Source of the DNA: Campylobacteraceae bacterium
GTDB lineage: Bacteria; Campylobacterota; Campylobacteria; Campylobacterales; Sulfurovaceae
Direction: 5' to 3'
NCBI GenBank assembly: GCA_026983875.1
Contig: JALSTG010000144.1
Span: 1 to 43,567, forward strand
DNA length: 43,567 nucleotides
Shown: positions 1-8,111 of the stretch, in pieces
Layout: each line of letters starts with the position of its first letter
Position numbering within the stretch: position 1 is the stretch's first letter
Translations under genes and position numbers: made by a program
Notes under the pieces: model-generated
The model's database searches: none
Told to the model about the DNA's origin: nothing
The model's input: the letters and a program-made list of their open reading frames with translations, nothing else

Positions 1-2406
1 ACCCCCGAGACCGGCCGAATGATCGTCATCGAGATGAACCCCCGGGTCTCCCGCTCTTCGGCCCTGGCTTCCAAAGCCACCGGCTACCCCATCGCCAAGG
101 TCGCCACGCTGCTGGCGGTAGGCTACACTCTGGATGAGATCACCAACGACATCACCGGTACTCCCGCCAGCTTCGAACCGGTCATCGACTATATCGTCAC
201 CAAGATCCCCCGCTTTACCTTCGAGAAATTTCCCCAGGCCGAAAGCACCCTGACGACGGCCATGAAATCGGTCGGTGAGGTCATGAGCATCGGCCGGACC
301 TTCAAAGAGTCCTTCCAAAAAGCCCTGGTCTCCCTGGAGACGGGGCTTATCGGATTCGATCCCGTCGATTGCGACGACGAGACCCTCACCCGGCAGATCC
401 GCCGCCCCAACGCCGAGCGAATCCTCTACCTTTTCGAAGCTTTACGCCGGGGCAGAAGCGTACAGGAGATCCACGAGCTCTGCCGTATCGACCCCTGGTT
501 CCTCTATCAGTTTGAGGAGCTTGCCGCCAGCGAGGCCTCTATCGTCCTGGAGACACTCCATGACGCCTCTGCTCTACGCAGACTCAAAACGGAGGGATTC
601 AGCGACGCCATGATCGCCGCGGTGATCAACCGCAGAGAGGGGCTACAGCTGACAGAAAACGACATCTACAACGCCCGGAAAAAACTGGGCATCGAGCATC
701 AGTACAACGAAGTGGATACCTGCGCGGCCGAATTCGAAGCCCTGACGCCCTACCTCTACTCCACTACCAACATCACTTCCCTCCCCGATGCGGGACGCAA
801 AGCCAAGGCGGGCAAAAAAGTCCTGGTCATCGGCGGCGGCCCCAACCGGATCGGTCAAGGGATCGAATTTGACTATTGCTGCGTCCATGCCGCCTTTGCC
901 CTGCAAGATATGCAGATCGAATCGATCATGTACAATTGCAATCCCGAAACCGTCTCCACCGACTACGATACCAGCGATATCCTCTACTTCGAGCCCATCG
1001 ACTTCGAACATGTCCGCAGCGTCATCGAGACCGAAGAGCCCGACGGCGTCATCGTCCACTTCGGCGGCCAAACGCCTCTGAAACTGGCCAAAAACCTCAC
1101 CGCCGTCGGCGCCAAGATCATCGGGACGCCAGCACGGGTCATCGACCTGGCCGAAGATCGGGAGAAGTTCAGCGCCTTCATCGAAAAGCTCGGCCTACGC
1201 CAGCCGGAAAACGGCACCGCCTTTACCAAGGATGAAGCCATCGCCATCGCGGGCCGTATCGGCTATCCGGTCCTGGTTCGCCCCAGCTTCGTCCTTGGAG
1301 GCCGGGCGATGCGGACCGTCTACAACGATGCGGAGCTCCGCGAATATATGGAGGAGGCGGTTCAGGTCTCCAACGACTCCCCGGTACTGATCGACAAGTT
1401 CCTGGACAACGCGATCGAACTGGACGTCGACGCCATTTCCGACGGCAAGGAGGTCTATATCGGCTCGGTGATGCAGCACATCGAAGAGGCCGGCATCCAC
1501 TCGGGCGACAGCGCCTGCTCTCTGCCGGCGGTCTCGGTCCCCGAGACGATCTTGGAGCAGATCAAGAAGCAGACCATGGAGATCGCCCTGGGGCTGGGCG
1601 TCGTGGGTCTGCTCAACATCCAATACGCCATCCACAACGGCGAGATCTACCTCATCGAGGTCAACCCCCGCGCCTCCCGGACCGTTCCTTTCGTCTCCAA
1701 AGCCACCGGCGTCCCCCTGGCCAAAGTCGCCACCCGGGTCATGGTCCGGGGCGATCTCCGGGAAGCCCTGGAGTATTACGACACCTTCAAGATGGTCGAC
1801 TACTCCAAGATACCGATGGAACCGAAACTTACAGGACATATCGCCGTCAAAGAAGCGGTTTTCCCCTTCAACAAACTCCCCGGCTCCGACTTGATCCTGG
1901 GACCCGAGATGAAATCGACCGGCGAAGTGATGGGAATCAGCGAGAGCTTCGGCATGAGCTTCGCCAAAAGCCAATTCGCCTCCAAGAACCTTATCCCTCT
2001 CGAGGGCAAAGTCTTCCTCTCTCTGACGGAGATCGACAAGCCCTATGCCGGCGAAATCGGGCGAAAATTCGTGGAGCTGGGCTTCGAGATCGTCGCCACC
2101 GCCGGGACCCACGCCGCCCTGGAGGCTGCAGGCGTCCCCTCGACGAAGGTCCTCAAGATCAGCGAAGGCCGTCCCAATATCGACGACATGATCCGCAACG
2201 AAGAGATCGCCCTGGCCATCAACACTTCCGACAACAAAGCTGCCAAAGCCGACGCCCGGCTTATCCGCCAGTCGGTCCTGGCCAACCACGTCGCCTACTT
2301 CACTACCATCGCCGCCGCCCGGGCCGCCGCCCTGGCGATCGAAGCCCTCAAGGCCAACGAAGGCCGCGTCGAGCCCAAAGCCCTGCAGGATTATCTCCGC
2401 CGATGA
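1..2406 (+). CDS. carB: Carbamoyl-phosphate synthase large subunit, 3' part (5' end outside window)
   Basis: Frame open from base 1 (T-P-E-T-G-R-M...); CarB-type ATP-grasp motifs (KKVLVIGGGPNRIGQGIEFDYCCVHAAFAL, NCNPETVSTDYDTSDILYFEP, IEVNPRASRTVPFVSKATG) and C-terminal MGS-like domain. Confidence 0.97.
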   Translation, partial: TPETGRMIVIEMNPRVSRSSALASKATGYPIAKVATLLAVGYTLDEITNDITGTPASFEPVIDYIVTKIPRFTFEKFPQAESTLTTAMKSVGEVMSIGRTFKESFQKALVSLETGLIGFDPVDCDDETLTRQIRRPNAERILYLFEALRRGRSVQEIHELCRIDPWFLYQFEELAASEASIVLETLHDASALRRLKTEGFSDAMIAAVINRREGLQLTENDIYNARKKLGIEHQYNEVDTCAAEFEALTPYLYSTTNITSLPDAGRKAKAGKKVLVIGGGPNRIGQGIEFDYCCVHAAFALQDMQIESIMYNCNPETVSTDYDTSDILYFEPIDFEHVRSVIETEEPDGVIVHFGGQTPLKLAKNLTAVGAKIIGTPARVIDLAEDREKFSAFIEKLGLRQPENGTAFTKDEAIAIAGRIGYPVLVRPSFVLGGRAMRTVYNDAELREYMEEAVQVSNDSPVLIDKFLDNAIELDVDAISDGKEVYIGSVMQHIEEAGIHSGDSACSLPAVSVPETILEQIKKQTMEIALGLGVVGLLNIQYAIHNGEIYLIEVNPRASRTVPFVSKATGVPLAKVATRVMVRGDLREALEYYDTFKMVDYSKIPMEPKLTGHIAVKEAVFPFNKLPGSDLILGPEMKSTGEVMGISESFGMSFAKSQFASKNLIPLEGKVFLSLTEIDKPYAGEIGRKFVELGFEIVATAGTHAALEAAGVPSTKVLKISEGRPNIDDMIRNEEIALAINTSDNKAAKADARLIRQSVLANHVAYFTTIAAARAAALAIEALKANEGRVEPKALQDYLRR

Positions 2407-3797
2407 CGATCCAGCAGCGCATTATCCTCTTTTTCATCCTGATTACCGCGCTGCTGCTGTCAGTGATTGCGTTGATGTGGTATCGTCTCACCCTCCAGCA
2501 GGAGCTGACTCAGGCCCAGAAAAATCGCTACGAAAGTTACCGTCTGGCCGTCCAGCTCAAAAATACCGCCGACGAGCTCACCCAGATGGCCCGTACCTAC
2601 ACCCACACGGGGGATCCCCGCTATCTCGAGTACTATCGCCATATCCTGGCCATTCGTGAGGGGAAGGAGATTCGTCCGAAACACTACGATATTCTCTTCT
2701 GGGACAAAATCAGTCCGGAAATGGATTTCATTTCTCCAAAAACCGGAACGAAAATCTCTTTTCAAGCGCTACTGAAACGCTATGACATCAGTTCACAAGA
2801 GCGCACCGCGCTTCACGAAGCCAAAAAATATGCCGACAAGCTTACGGAATTGGAGCGGCAAGCATTTCATCTCATGGAGCTGGCCTCTCATGACGACAGC
2901 CTCAGCGGTGCCAACCGTCTTACTGCCCAGCAGCTTCTCTACGGCGCTCAGTACCGAAGGGACAAAGCTAAAATGATGCAGAAACTCTCCGACTATTTCA
3001 ACTTGGTCGATCGACGCACCTCTACCAAAGTCCAGGCAATCGCTCAGCGTACCCGTCAGATCGATTTTGCCATTTTTACTCTGATCTTACTCATGCTCTT
3101 CCTGGCCCTCTTTAGCTGGTTTCACTCCCGTCGCAAGATCGTCCACCCTCTTAGAGAGCTGATCGATTGGACCAAAAAATTGAAAAAAGGCAGCTTCGAA
3201 TTTGAAGGTACGATTCAAGGAGAAGATGAAATCGGCCAGTTGGCCCGCTCTTTCACCCACATGGCCGACACCATACACCAAAGCCTCAACGACCTCAATG
3301 TCAAGGCGCATACAGACCGTCTGACCGGACTGCCCAACCGCATGGCCCTTGAAATCGAAATGCAACGGCTTCATCTCGCCGTGAAATATTACGGAATTCA
3401 TTGTAACGTCGTTCTCATCGACCTGGATCACTTCAAATCGATCAATGACCGTTACGGACACGATGTCGGAGATCGGGTGCTCGTCCATTTTGCGCACCTT
3501 CTTCAAAAACATATCAAAGTCCCTCAGATTGCAGGACGTTGGGGCGGAGAAGAGTTTTTGATCTTGACGAAAGAGCTGACTTGCACGCAGGCGAAAGGAT
3601 TGGTAGAATCTTTACGTCGAGAAGTCGAACAAGACGCCTTCCCCGGAGGAATCCACGTGACCTTCAGCGCCGGAATCTCCCCGATCGAGGTAGACGAGTC
3701 TATTGATGCAGCGCTTCGCCGTGCCGATGCCGCCCTCTACCGGGCCAAGAGACTCGGACGCAATCGAGTCGAAACCCAGGAGCAGGACGCCCCATGA
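2403..3797 (+). CDS. Membrane diguanylate cyclase, HAMP-GGDEF
   Basis: N-terminal TM, helical sensor region, second TM, HAMP-like segment, then DxLTGLPNR and intact GGEEF (GRWGGEEFLIL). ATGA overlap with the carB stop. Confidence 0.9.
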   Translation: MTIQQRIILFFILITALLLSVIALMWYRLTLQQELTQAQKNRYESYRLAVQLKNTADELTQMARTYTHTGDPRYLEYYRHILAIREGKEIRPKHYDILFWDKISPEMDFISPKTGTKISFQALLKRYDISSQERTALHEAKKYADKLTELERQAFHLMELASHDDSLSGANRLTAQQLLYGAQYRRDKAKMMQKLSDYFNLVDRRTSTKVQAIAQRTRQIDFAIFTLILLMLFLALFSWFHSRRKIVHPLRELIDWTKKLKKGSFEFEGTIQGEDEIGQLARSFTHMADTIHQSLNDLNVKAHTDRLTGLPNRMALEIEMQRLHLAVKYYGIHCNVVLIDLDHFKSINDRYGHDVGDRVLVHFAHLLQKHIKVPQIAGRWGGEEFLILTKELTCTQAKGLVESLRREVEQDAFPGGIHVTFSAGISPIEVDESIDAALRRADAALYRAKRLGRNRVETQEQDAP

Positions 3798-4231
3798 GTC
3801 TCCACAAAGCACTCTTCCTCACTGCCACCGACACGACCATCGGCTTCCTCTCCCAGGACTCCGTCCGACTCGATTGGGTCAAAAAGCGCCCCTCCCATAT
3901 GCCCTACATCCGTGTCTACCCTTCTCTGGCGGCGTTCAAGACACGTCGGAGGTTCCCCCGACGATGGCACAATAAGCTCCGCCGCAGTAGGCTCACCAGC
4001 TATATTCATCCATGCGGTGAGAGTTTTCGTCTTGTTCGGAATCCCCGACACCTCCTCCTTTTGCAACGCCTCGGCTGGGCCTACAGCACTTCGGCGAATC
4101 TCAGCAGCGTTCCTTATGACGAAAGTTACGCCCGTTCCGTCGCCGATATTGTCATTGAACCGCTGGGCTCCCCCGGAGATCCTTCCCGCATTTTCAAGCT
4201 GGGTAAGCGCAAACTTCGCAAACGACGCTAA
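3794..4231 (+). CDS. Short Sua5/YciO/YrdC-family protein (threonylcarbamoyl-AMP synthase-like)
   Basis: TATDTTIGF, KKRPSHMPY (KxR-like) and STSAN (SxN) motifs of the YrdC fold; 145 aa; ATGA overlap with the upstream CDS. Confidence 0.7.
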   Translation: MSLHKALFLTATDTTIGFLSQDSVRLDWVKKRPSHMPYIRVYPSLAAFKTRRRFPRRWHNKLRRSRLTSYIHPCGESFRLVRNPRHLLLLQRLGWAYSTSANLSSVPYDESYARSVADIVIEPLGSPGDPSRIFKLGKRKLRKRR

Positions 4232-4245
4232 GGCGATCGATACGC

Positions 4246-4251
4246 TATAAT
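4246..4251 (+). promoter_or_regulatory. Candidate -10 box TATAAT upstream of yebC
   Basis: Perfect TATAAT 31 nt upstream of the ATG at 4283; no obvious -35. Confidence 0.4.
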
Positions 4252-4282
4252 TGCATCAAATTTTTATCAAGGAAGCGAACGA

Positions 4283-5023
4283 ATGGGACGAGCCTTCGAA
4301 TACCGCAAAGCCGCCAAAATGAAGCGCTGGGGACAGATGTCTCGAATCTTCCCCAAACTCGGCAAAATGATTACCATGGCTGCCAAAGAAGGAGGCAGCC
4401 CCGATCCCGAGATGAATGCCAAGCTCCGCACCGCCATCGCCAACGCCAAAGCCCAGAACATGCCCAAGGACAATATCGAAGCAGCCATCAAGCGAGCTTT
4501 CAACAAAGATGCGGCGGATATCAAGGAGATGCACTACGAGGCCAAGGGACCCCACGGCAGTCTGATGATCATCGAGTGTGCCACCGACAACCCTACCCGA
4601 ACCGTAGCAAATGTCAAAGCGATCCTGGTCCGTAACAAAGGTGAGCTCCTCACCAGCGGTTCTCTGGACTTTATGTTTACCCGCAAGTCGGTCTTTGAAT
4701 TCGACAGGCGCGAGGATCTCGATCTCGAAGAGCTGGAGCTGGAGCTTATCGACTACGGTCTCGAGGAGATCGAAGAGGACAAAATCCCTCAGGAAAACGG
4801 CGAAGACAAGATGATCGTCCGAATCTACGGCGAGTTCACCTCCTTCGGCGAACTGAGCAAAGCCCTCGAAGAGCGGGGAATCGAGGTGAGCAAAGCCCAG
4901 CTTCAGTATATCCCCAACACCCCCGTCGAGCTGAGCGAGGAGCAGATGGACGAGGTCGGCACCCTGACCGAAAAACTCGAAGAGGATGACGATGTTCAGG
5001 TCGTTTATACCAATCTGGCATAA
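4283..5023 (+). CDS. yebC: YebC/PmpR-family DNA-binding regulatory protein
   Basis: [72 protein letters not shown] is the family signature; SD-like AAGGAAG upstream. Confidence 0.96.
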   Translation: MGRAFEYRKAAKMKRWGQMSRIFPKLGKMITMAAKEGGSPDPEMNAKLRTAIANAKAQNMPKDNIEAAIKRAFNKDAADIKEMHYEAKGPHGSLMIIECATDNPTRTVANVKAILVRNKGELLTSGSLDFMFTRKSVFEFDRREDLDLEELELELIDYGLEEIEEDKIPQENGEDKMIVRIYGEFTSFGELSKALEERGIEVSKAQLQYIPNTPVELSEEQMDEVGTLTEKLEEDDDVQVVYTNLA

Positions 5024-5044
5024 GAGTACCGAGTGCTGAGTGTC
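5024..5044 (+). repeat. Three degenerate 7-nt repeats GAGTACC/GAGTGCT/GAGTGTC
   Basis: Immediately after the yebC stop; constant 7-nt period. Confidence 0.6.
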
Positions 5045-5097
5045 ATGCGTTTAGAAAAAAATTTTAAAAAAGCGGCGCGAAGCAACGCATACCGATA

Positions 5098-5125
5098 CTA
5101 TTCACTATTCACTATTCACTATTCA
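5098..5125 (+). repeat. Perfect (CTATTCA)x4 heptad tandem repeat
   Basis: CTATTCA at 5098, 5105, 5112 and 5119. Confidence 0.95.
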
Positions 5126-5151
5126 TCACCAGTTTTATACGGGAGTCTCGT

Positions 5152-5679
5152 ATGAAACTGGCACTTGTCATCTCAGGTGCCAGCGGCGTCGAGTTGGGCG
5201 TTAAGTTCCTAAAATATCTTCCGAAAAATGTCGAGCCCCATGTCGTCGTCTCCGACAATGCCCTCAAGGTTCAACTCCACGAGCTGGGACGCATTACTTT
5301 CCATTCCGACGAAAACATTGCCGCCGGTCCCGCCAGCGGCTCCTTCGGTATCCACGCCACTGCCGTCATCCCCTGCTCCATGAACACCCTGGCCAAGATC
5401 GCCTGCGGCATCTCCGATACGCTGGCCACCCGTACCGCCGCCGTCGCTCTCAAGGAGAACCGACCGCTTCTCCTCGCCCCCCGAGAGATGCCCCTCTCCC
5501 CTATCGCCCTGGAAAACATGCTCAAACTCTCCCGGCTGGGCGTGCTCATCGCCCCACCAATAGCAGGCTACTACGCCGAACACGACTCCCTGGAAGCTAT
5601 GGAGCGCTTCTGGATAGGAAAATGGTACGATCTGCTCGGCATCGAGCACGAGCTCTATCGACGCTGGTCCGGTTCCTGA
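5152..5679 (+). CDS. ubiX: UbiX-family flavin prenyltransferase
   Basis: LVISGASGVELGVKFL N-terminus, IPCSMNTLAKIACGISDTLATRTAAVALKENRPLLLAPREMPLSPIALENMLKLSRLG. Confidence 0.93.
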   Translation: MKLALVISGASGVELGVKFLKYLPKNVEPHVVVSDNALKVQLHELGRITFHSDENIAAGPASGSFGIHATAVIPCSMNTLAKIACGISDTLATRTAAVALKENRPLLLAPREMPLSPIALENMLKLSRLGVLIAPPIAGYYAEHDSLEAMERFWIGKWYDLLGIEHELYRRWSGS

Positions 5680-5686
5680 TCTCCAA

Positions 5687-8038
5687 TCAAAAAGACCAGG
5701 TCAACTGCACCGAAACTCCTAAATTTCGACCTGCTTTCCACTCTTTGCCGTAAAAGCTCTCCAAAGCAACGTTGATATCCTTTCCAAATTTCTTGATGAC
5801 ACTCAATCCAAGCTGCCAACTCCACGGCGACCGGTAATTCAGATCGATAGGAAACTTTCCGCTTCCATAACCTTGAAACCTACCCCGACTGGAAAAAGAA
5901 CGGTGTAGCGTTTCGTAGGCGAGCTCTCCCTTGAGTTTCACACTCCACTCTTTATCCCAATGATAGAGCAGTTCGCTTCTGAGATCGAGATAGAGCGCGG
6001 TGTGAGAACTTCGATCCAGGTCTACATTCATATCCCCGGCATTCTCCTCCTTCACCGAATCCATACGTGAATGTATCCAGAAGACACCGAGGCTAAGGTT
6101 TGACTGGAGATTCCGACTGGATCTAAAGGTACGGTATGCCTCGGCAGAGGCATAGAACAGGTTCATAGGTACTCGGATATCAGCCTTTCCGGGAAGGAGC
6201 GGGAGTCTCCTTGATAGCCTGGAGCTGACCCGACTCAATCCGCTGCGCATCCGGAGCTGCCACCGGCGCGTCAGGGGGGTATGGCCGTAGAAAAGCAGGT
6301 CGTAGCGATCAAATCTCCCATCTTGATCCAATCCTCCGCTTTGGATCTTGCCATGTCCGGCAAAAAGTGCTACCCCCAGACGTGCCTGACCTACTGTACC
6401 GTCTCCCCCAAGAAGTATACCTCTGAACCTTGCTTCATATCCTCTATAGTCGTTGGTACACGGACGACTTATAGAGGTGTGAACAACCTTCATCCATAGC
6501 TTTTTCCCAGTGGCAAGCGTATCGCCCACCGGATCTGTGGGGATCTGGGCGCTCAGAAGGCGACTGAAACGCTCCTGGGTATCCGTCTGATGCAGCGCCA
6601 CGAGAGGAATAGACTCCTCCAGTGCGTTCCCCACCTCCTCCAGACTCGAAAGCTGGTAAAGACCCAGCACAAAGGAGTCTATCTGCGGATTGGACCCTAT
6701 AGGATAATCCTCCAGATAGCCGGCCACGCCCAAAGCCCCGGCATTGCACCCCCTCTCTGCCGCCTGGGAGAAATTCGACACTCGATAGGGGACCAGATCG
6801 AGATTGGCCGCATCGTAACGTGCCCGATAGCCCAGAAGCGCCGAATTGTCCAGGACCTGGATCTGACCGTTGACCGTGAGATTGTTGTCAGTCTGGATCA
6901 CGCCCAGAAGCTCCTGACCGAGGAGATAATGTTGCTCGGTCAGGGCACTCCGTATATCCACGAAGATTTGGCTGCCGTCATCGAGCACCGTGCCTTGTGT
7001 CTTGAGAGTGGAATAGATTGGATTATGCGCATTGTCCAGATCGACGACGATCCCCAAAACAGATCCCGCCGATCCGTGATAGTAGTCGCTTAGGGATTGA
7101 CCTGTGGTGTAGAGATAGAGTTCACCTCGGTTTTCGAAGTGCTGACCCACGGTATGAATATCTCCGTAGGCTAAAGCTCCCGTATCGTTGACGACCGTGC
7201 CGTTACCGTCATCGGTATTAAAGGCCAAGCTCACAGCTCCTACACTGTTGTGGAGTCTGATGACTCCGCTGTTGCGTATCAAGGCATAGTTATAGTTGAC
7301 GCCTATCCCGTAGAGGGTATTGTTTGACCCCTCTCCCTTGAGCTCGATGAGTCCGGAGTTGATAACCGAGCCGTCATTGTACTGGGCATACATTCCCGTG
7401 CTTCCGCCATCATCACCGGTATTGACCCCTTGGATTTCTCCCAGGTTTCTCAGGGTGCCACCGGCTTCGTTTCGAATGGTCGCAAAGCCGTAGATCCAAC
7501 TGTTTGTACGGCCGACGCTCCTAAGCACGCCGTTAGCTTCGTTTTCCACCAACCCTCTGTTGCGGCGAACATGCAAATCCACTCCCCAGCTGTTATCCCG
7601 CGTCACCGCCAGAACATCGCCGGAATTGACGACGGTTCCGGAAACTTCATTACGCGAGAGATACAGAGGATAGGCCAGCTGGGAGTCTTCCACCGTTGAG
7701 CTAAGGCTCCCGCGATTGACGATATTTCCGTAGGAACTCACAAAAAGCATCAAAGGAATAGAGTACCCTCCGCCCGATGCGTCAAGCGTCGTGGAAATCA
7801 CGCCGTCGTTTTCGATCATTTTTCCGTTTTGTAACGGTCCCGTAAGACGTATAGCGTAGTTACTCTGTCCGGCAGCGGGAATGACGATAGCTCCGGTCGG
7901 AGTTACAGTGATGTTTTCCTGCCCGTTGCTGACGACAGGAGTAGACTGTGTCGACGAAATGGTCTGATCCGCATAGAGAGTCTTAAGAACCCCCATCCAC
8001 ATTAAGATCACACAGTATGTGGTGGAACGTCTGAGCAT
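5687..8038 (-). CDS. Type V autotransporter-domain protein (beta-helix-like passenger plus C-terminal barrel)
   Basis: Signal-peptide-like start MLRRSTTYCVILMWMGVLKTLYA at 8038 with SD-like AGGGG; N-x-G/NSG-type passenger repeats; C-terminal barrel ending ...SVQLTWSF. The listed ORF start at 8146 is upstream of the likely start. Confidence 0.83.
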   Translation of the reverse strand: MLRRSTTYCVILMWMGVLKTLYADQTISSTQSTPVVSNGQENITVTPTGAIVIPAAGQSNYAIRLTGPLQNGKMIENDGVISTTLDASGGGYSIPLMLFVSSYGNIVNRGSLSSTVEDSQLAYPLYLSRNEVSGTVVNSGDVLAVTRDNSWGVDLHVRRNRGLVENEANGVLRSVGRTNSWIYGFATIRNEAGGTLRNLGEIQGVNTGDDGGSTGMYAQYNDGSVINSGLIELKGEGSNNTLYGIGVNYNYALIRNSGVIRLHNSVGAVSLAFNTDDGNGTVVNDTGALAYGDIHTVGQHFENRGELYLYTTGQSLSDYYHGSAGSVLGIVVDLDNAHNPIYSTLKTQGTVLDDGSQIFVDIRSALTEQHYLLGQELLGVIQTDNNLTVNGQIQVLDNSALLGYRARYDAANLDLVPYRVSNFSQAAERGCNAGALGVAGYLEDYPIGSNPQIDSFVLGLYQLSSLEEVGNALEESIPLVALHQTDTQERFSRLLSAQIPTDPVGDTLATGKKLWMKVVHTSISRPCTNDYRGYEARFRGILLGGDGTVGQARLGVALFAGHGKIQSGGLDQDGRFDRYDLLFYGHTPLTRRWQLRMRSGLSRVSSRLSRRLPLLPGKADIRVPMNLFYASAEAYRTFRSSRNLQSNLSLGVFWIHSRMDSVKEENAGDMNVDLDRSSHTALYLDLRSELLYHWDKEWSVKLKGELAYETLHRSFSSRGRFQGYGSGKFPIDLNYRSPWSWQLGLSVIKKFGKDINVALESFYGKEWKAGRNLGVSVQLTWSF

Positions 8039-8111
8039 CTTTTCCCCTTTCTGGTAGGAGAATGTTTTATAGACGATGTCACCCCTTATTTTACCCTTTA
8101 ACCCTTTCGGA

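Noticed and set aside
1195-2289. 364-aa minus-strand ORF opposite carB
   Set aside because: Antisense shadow of carB.
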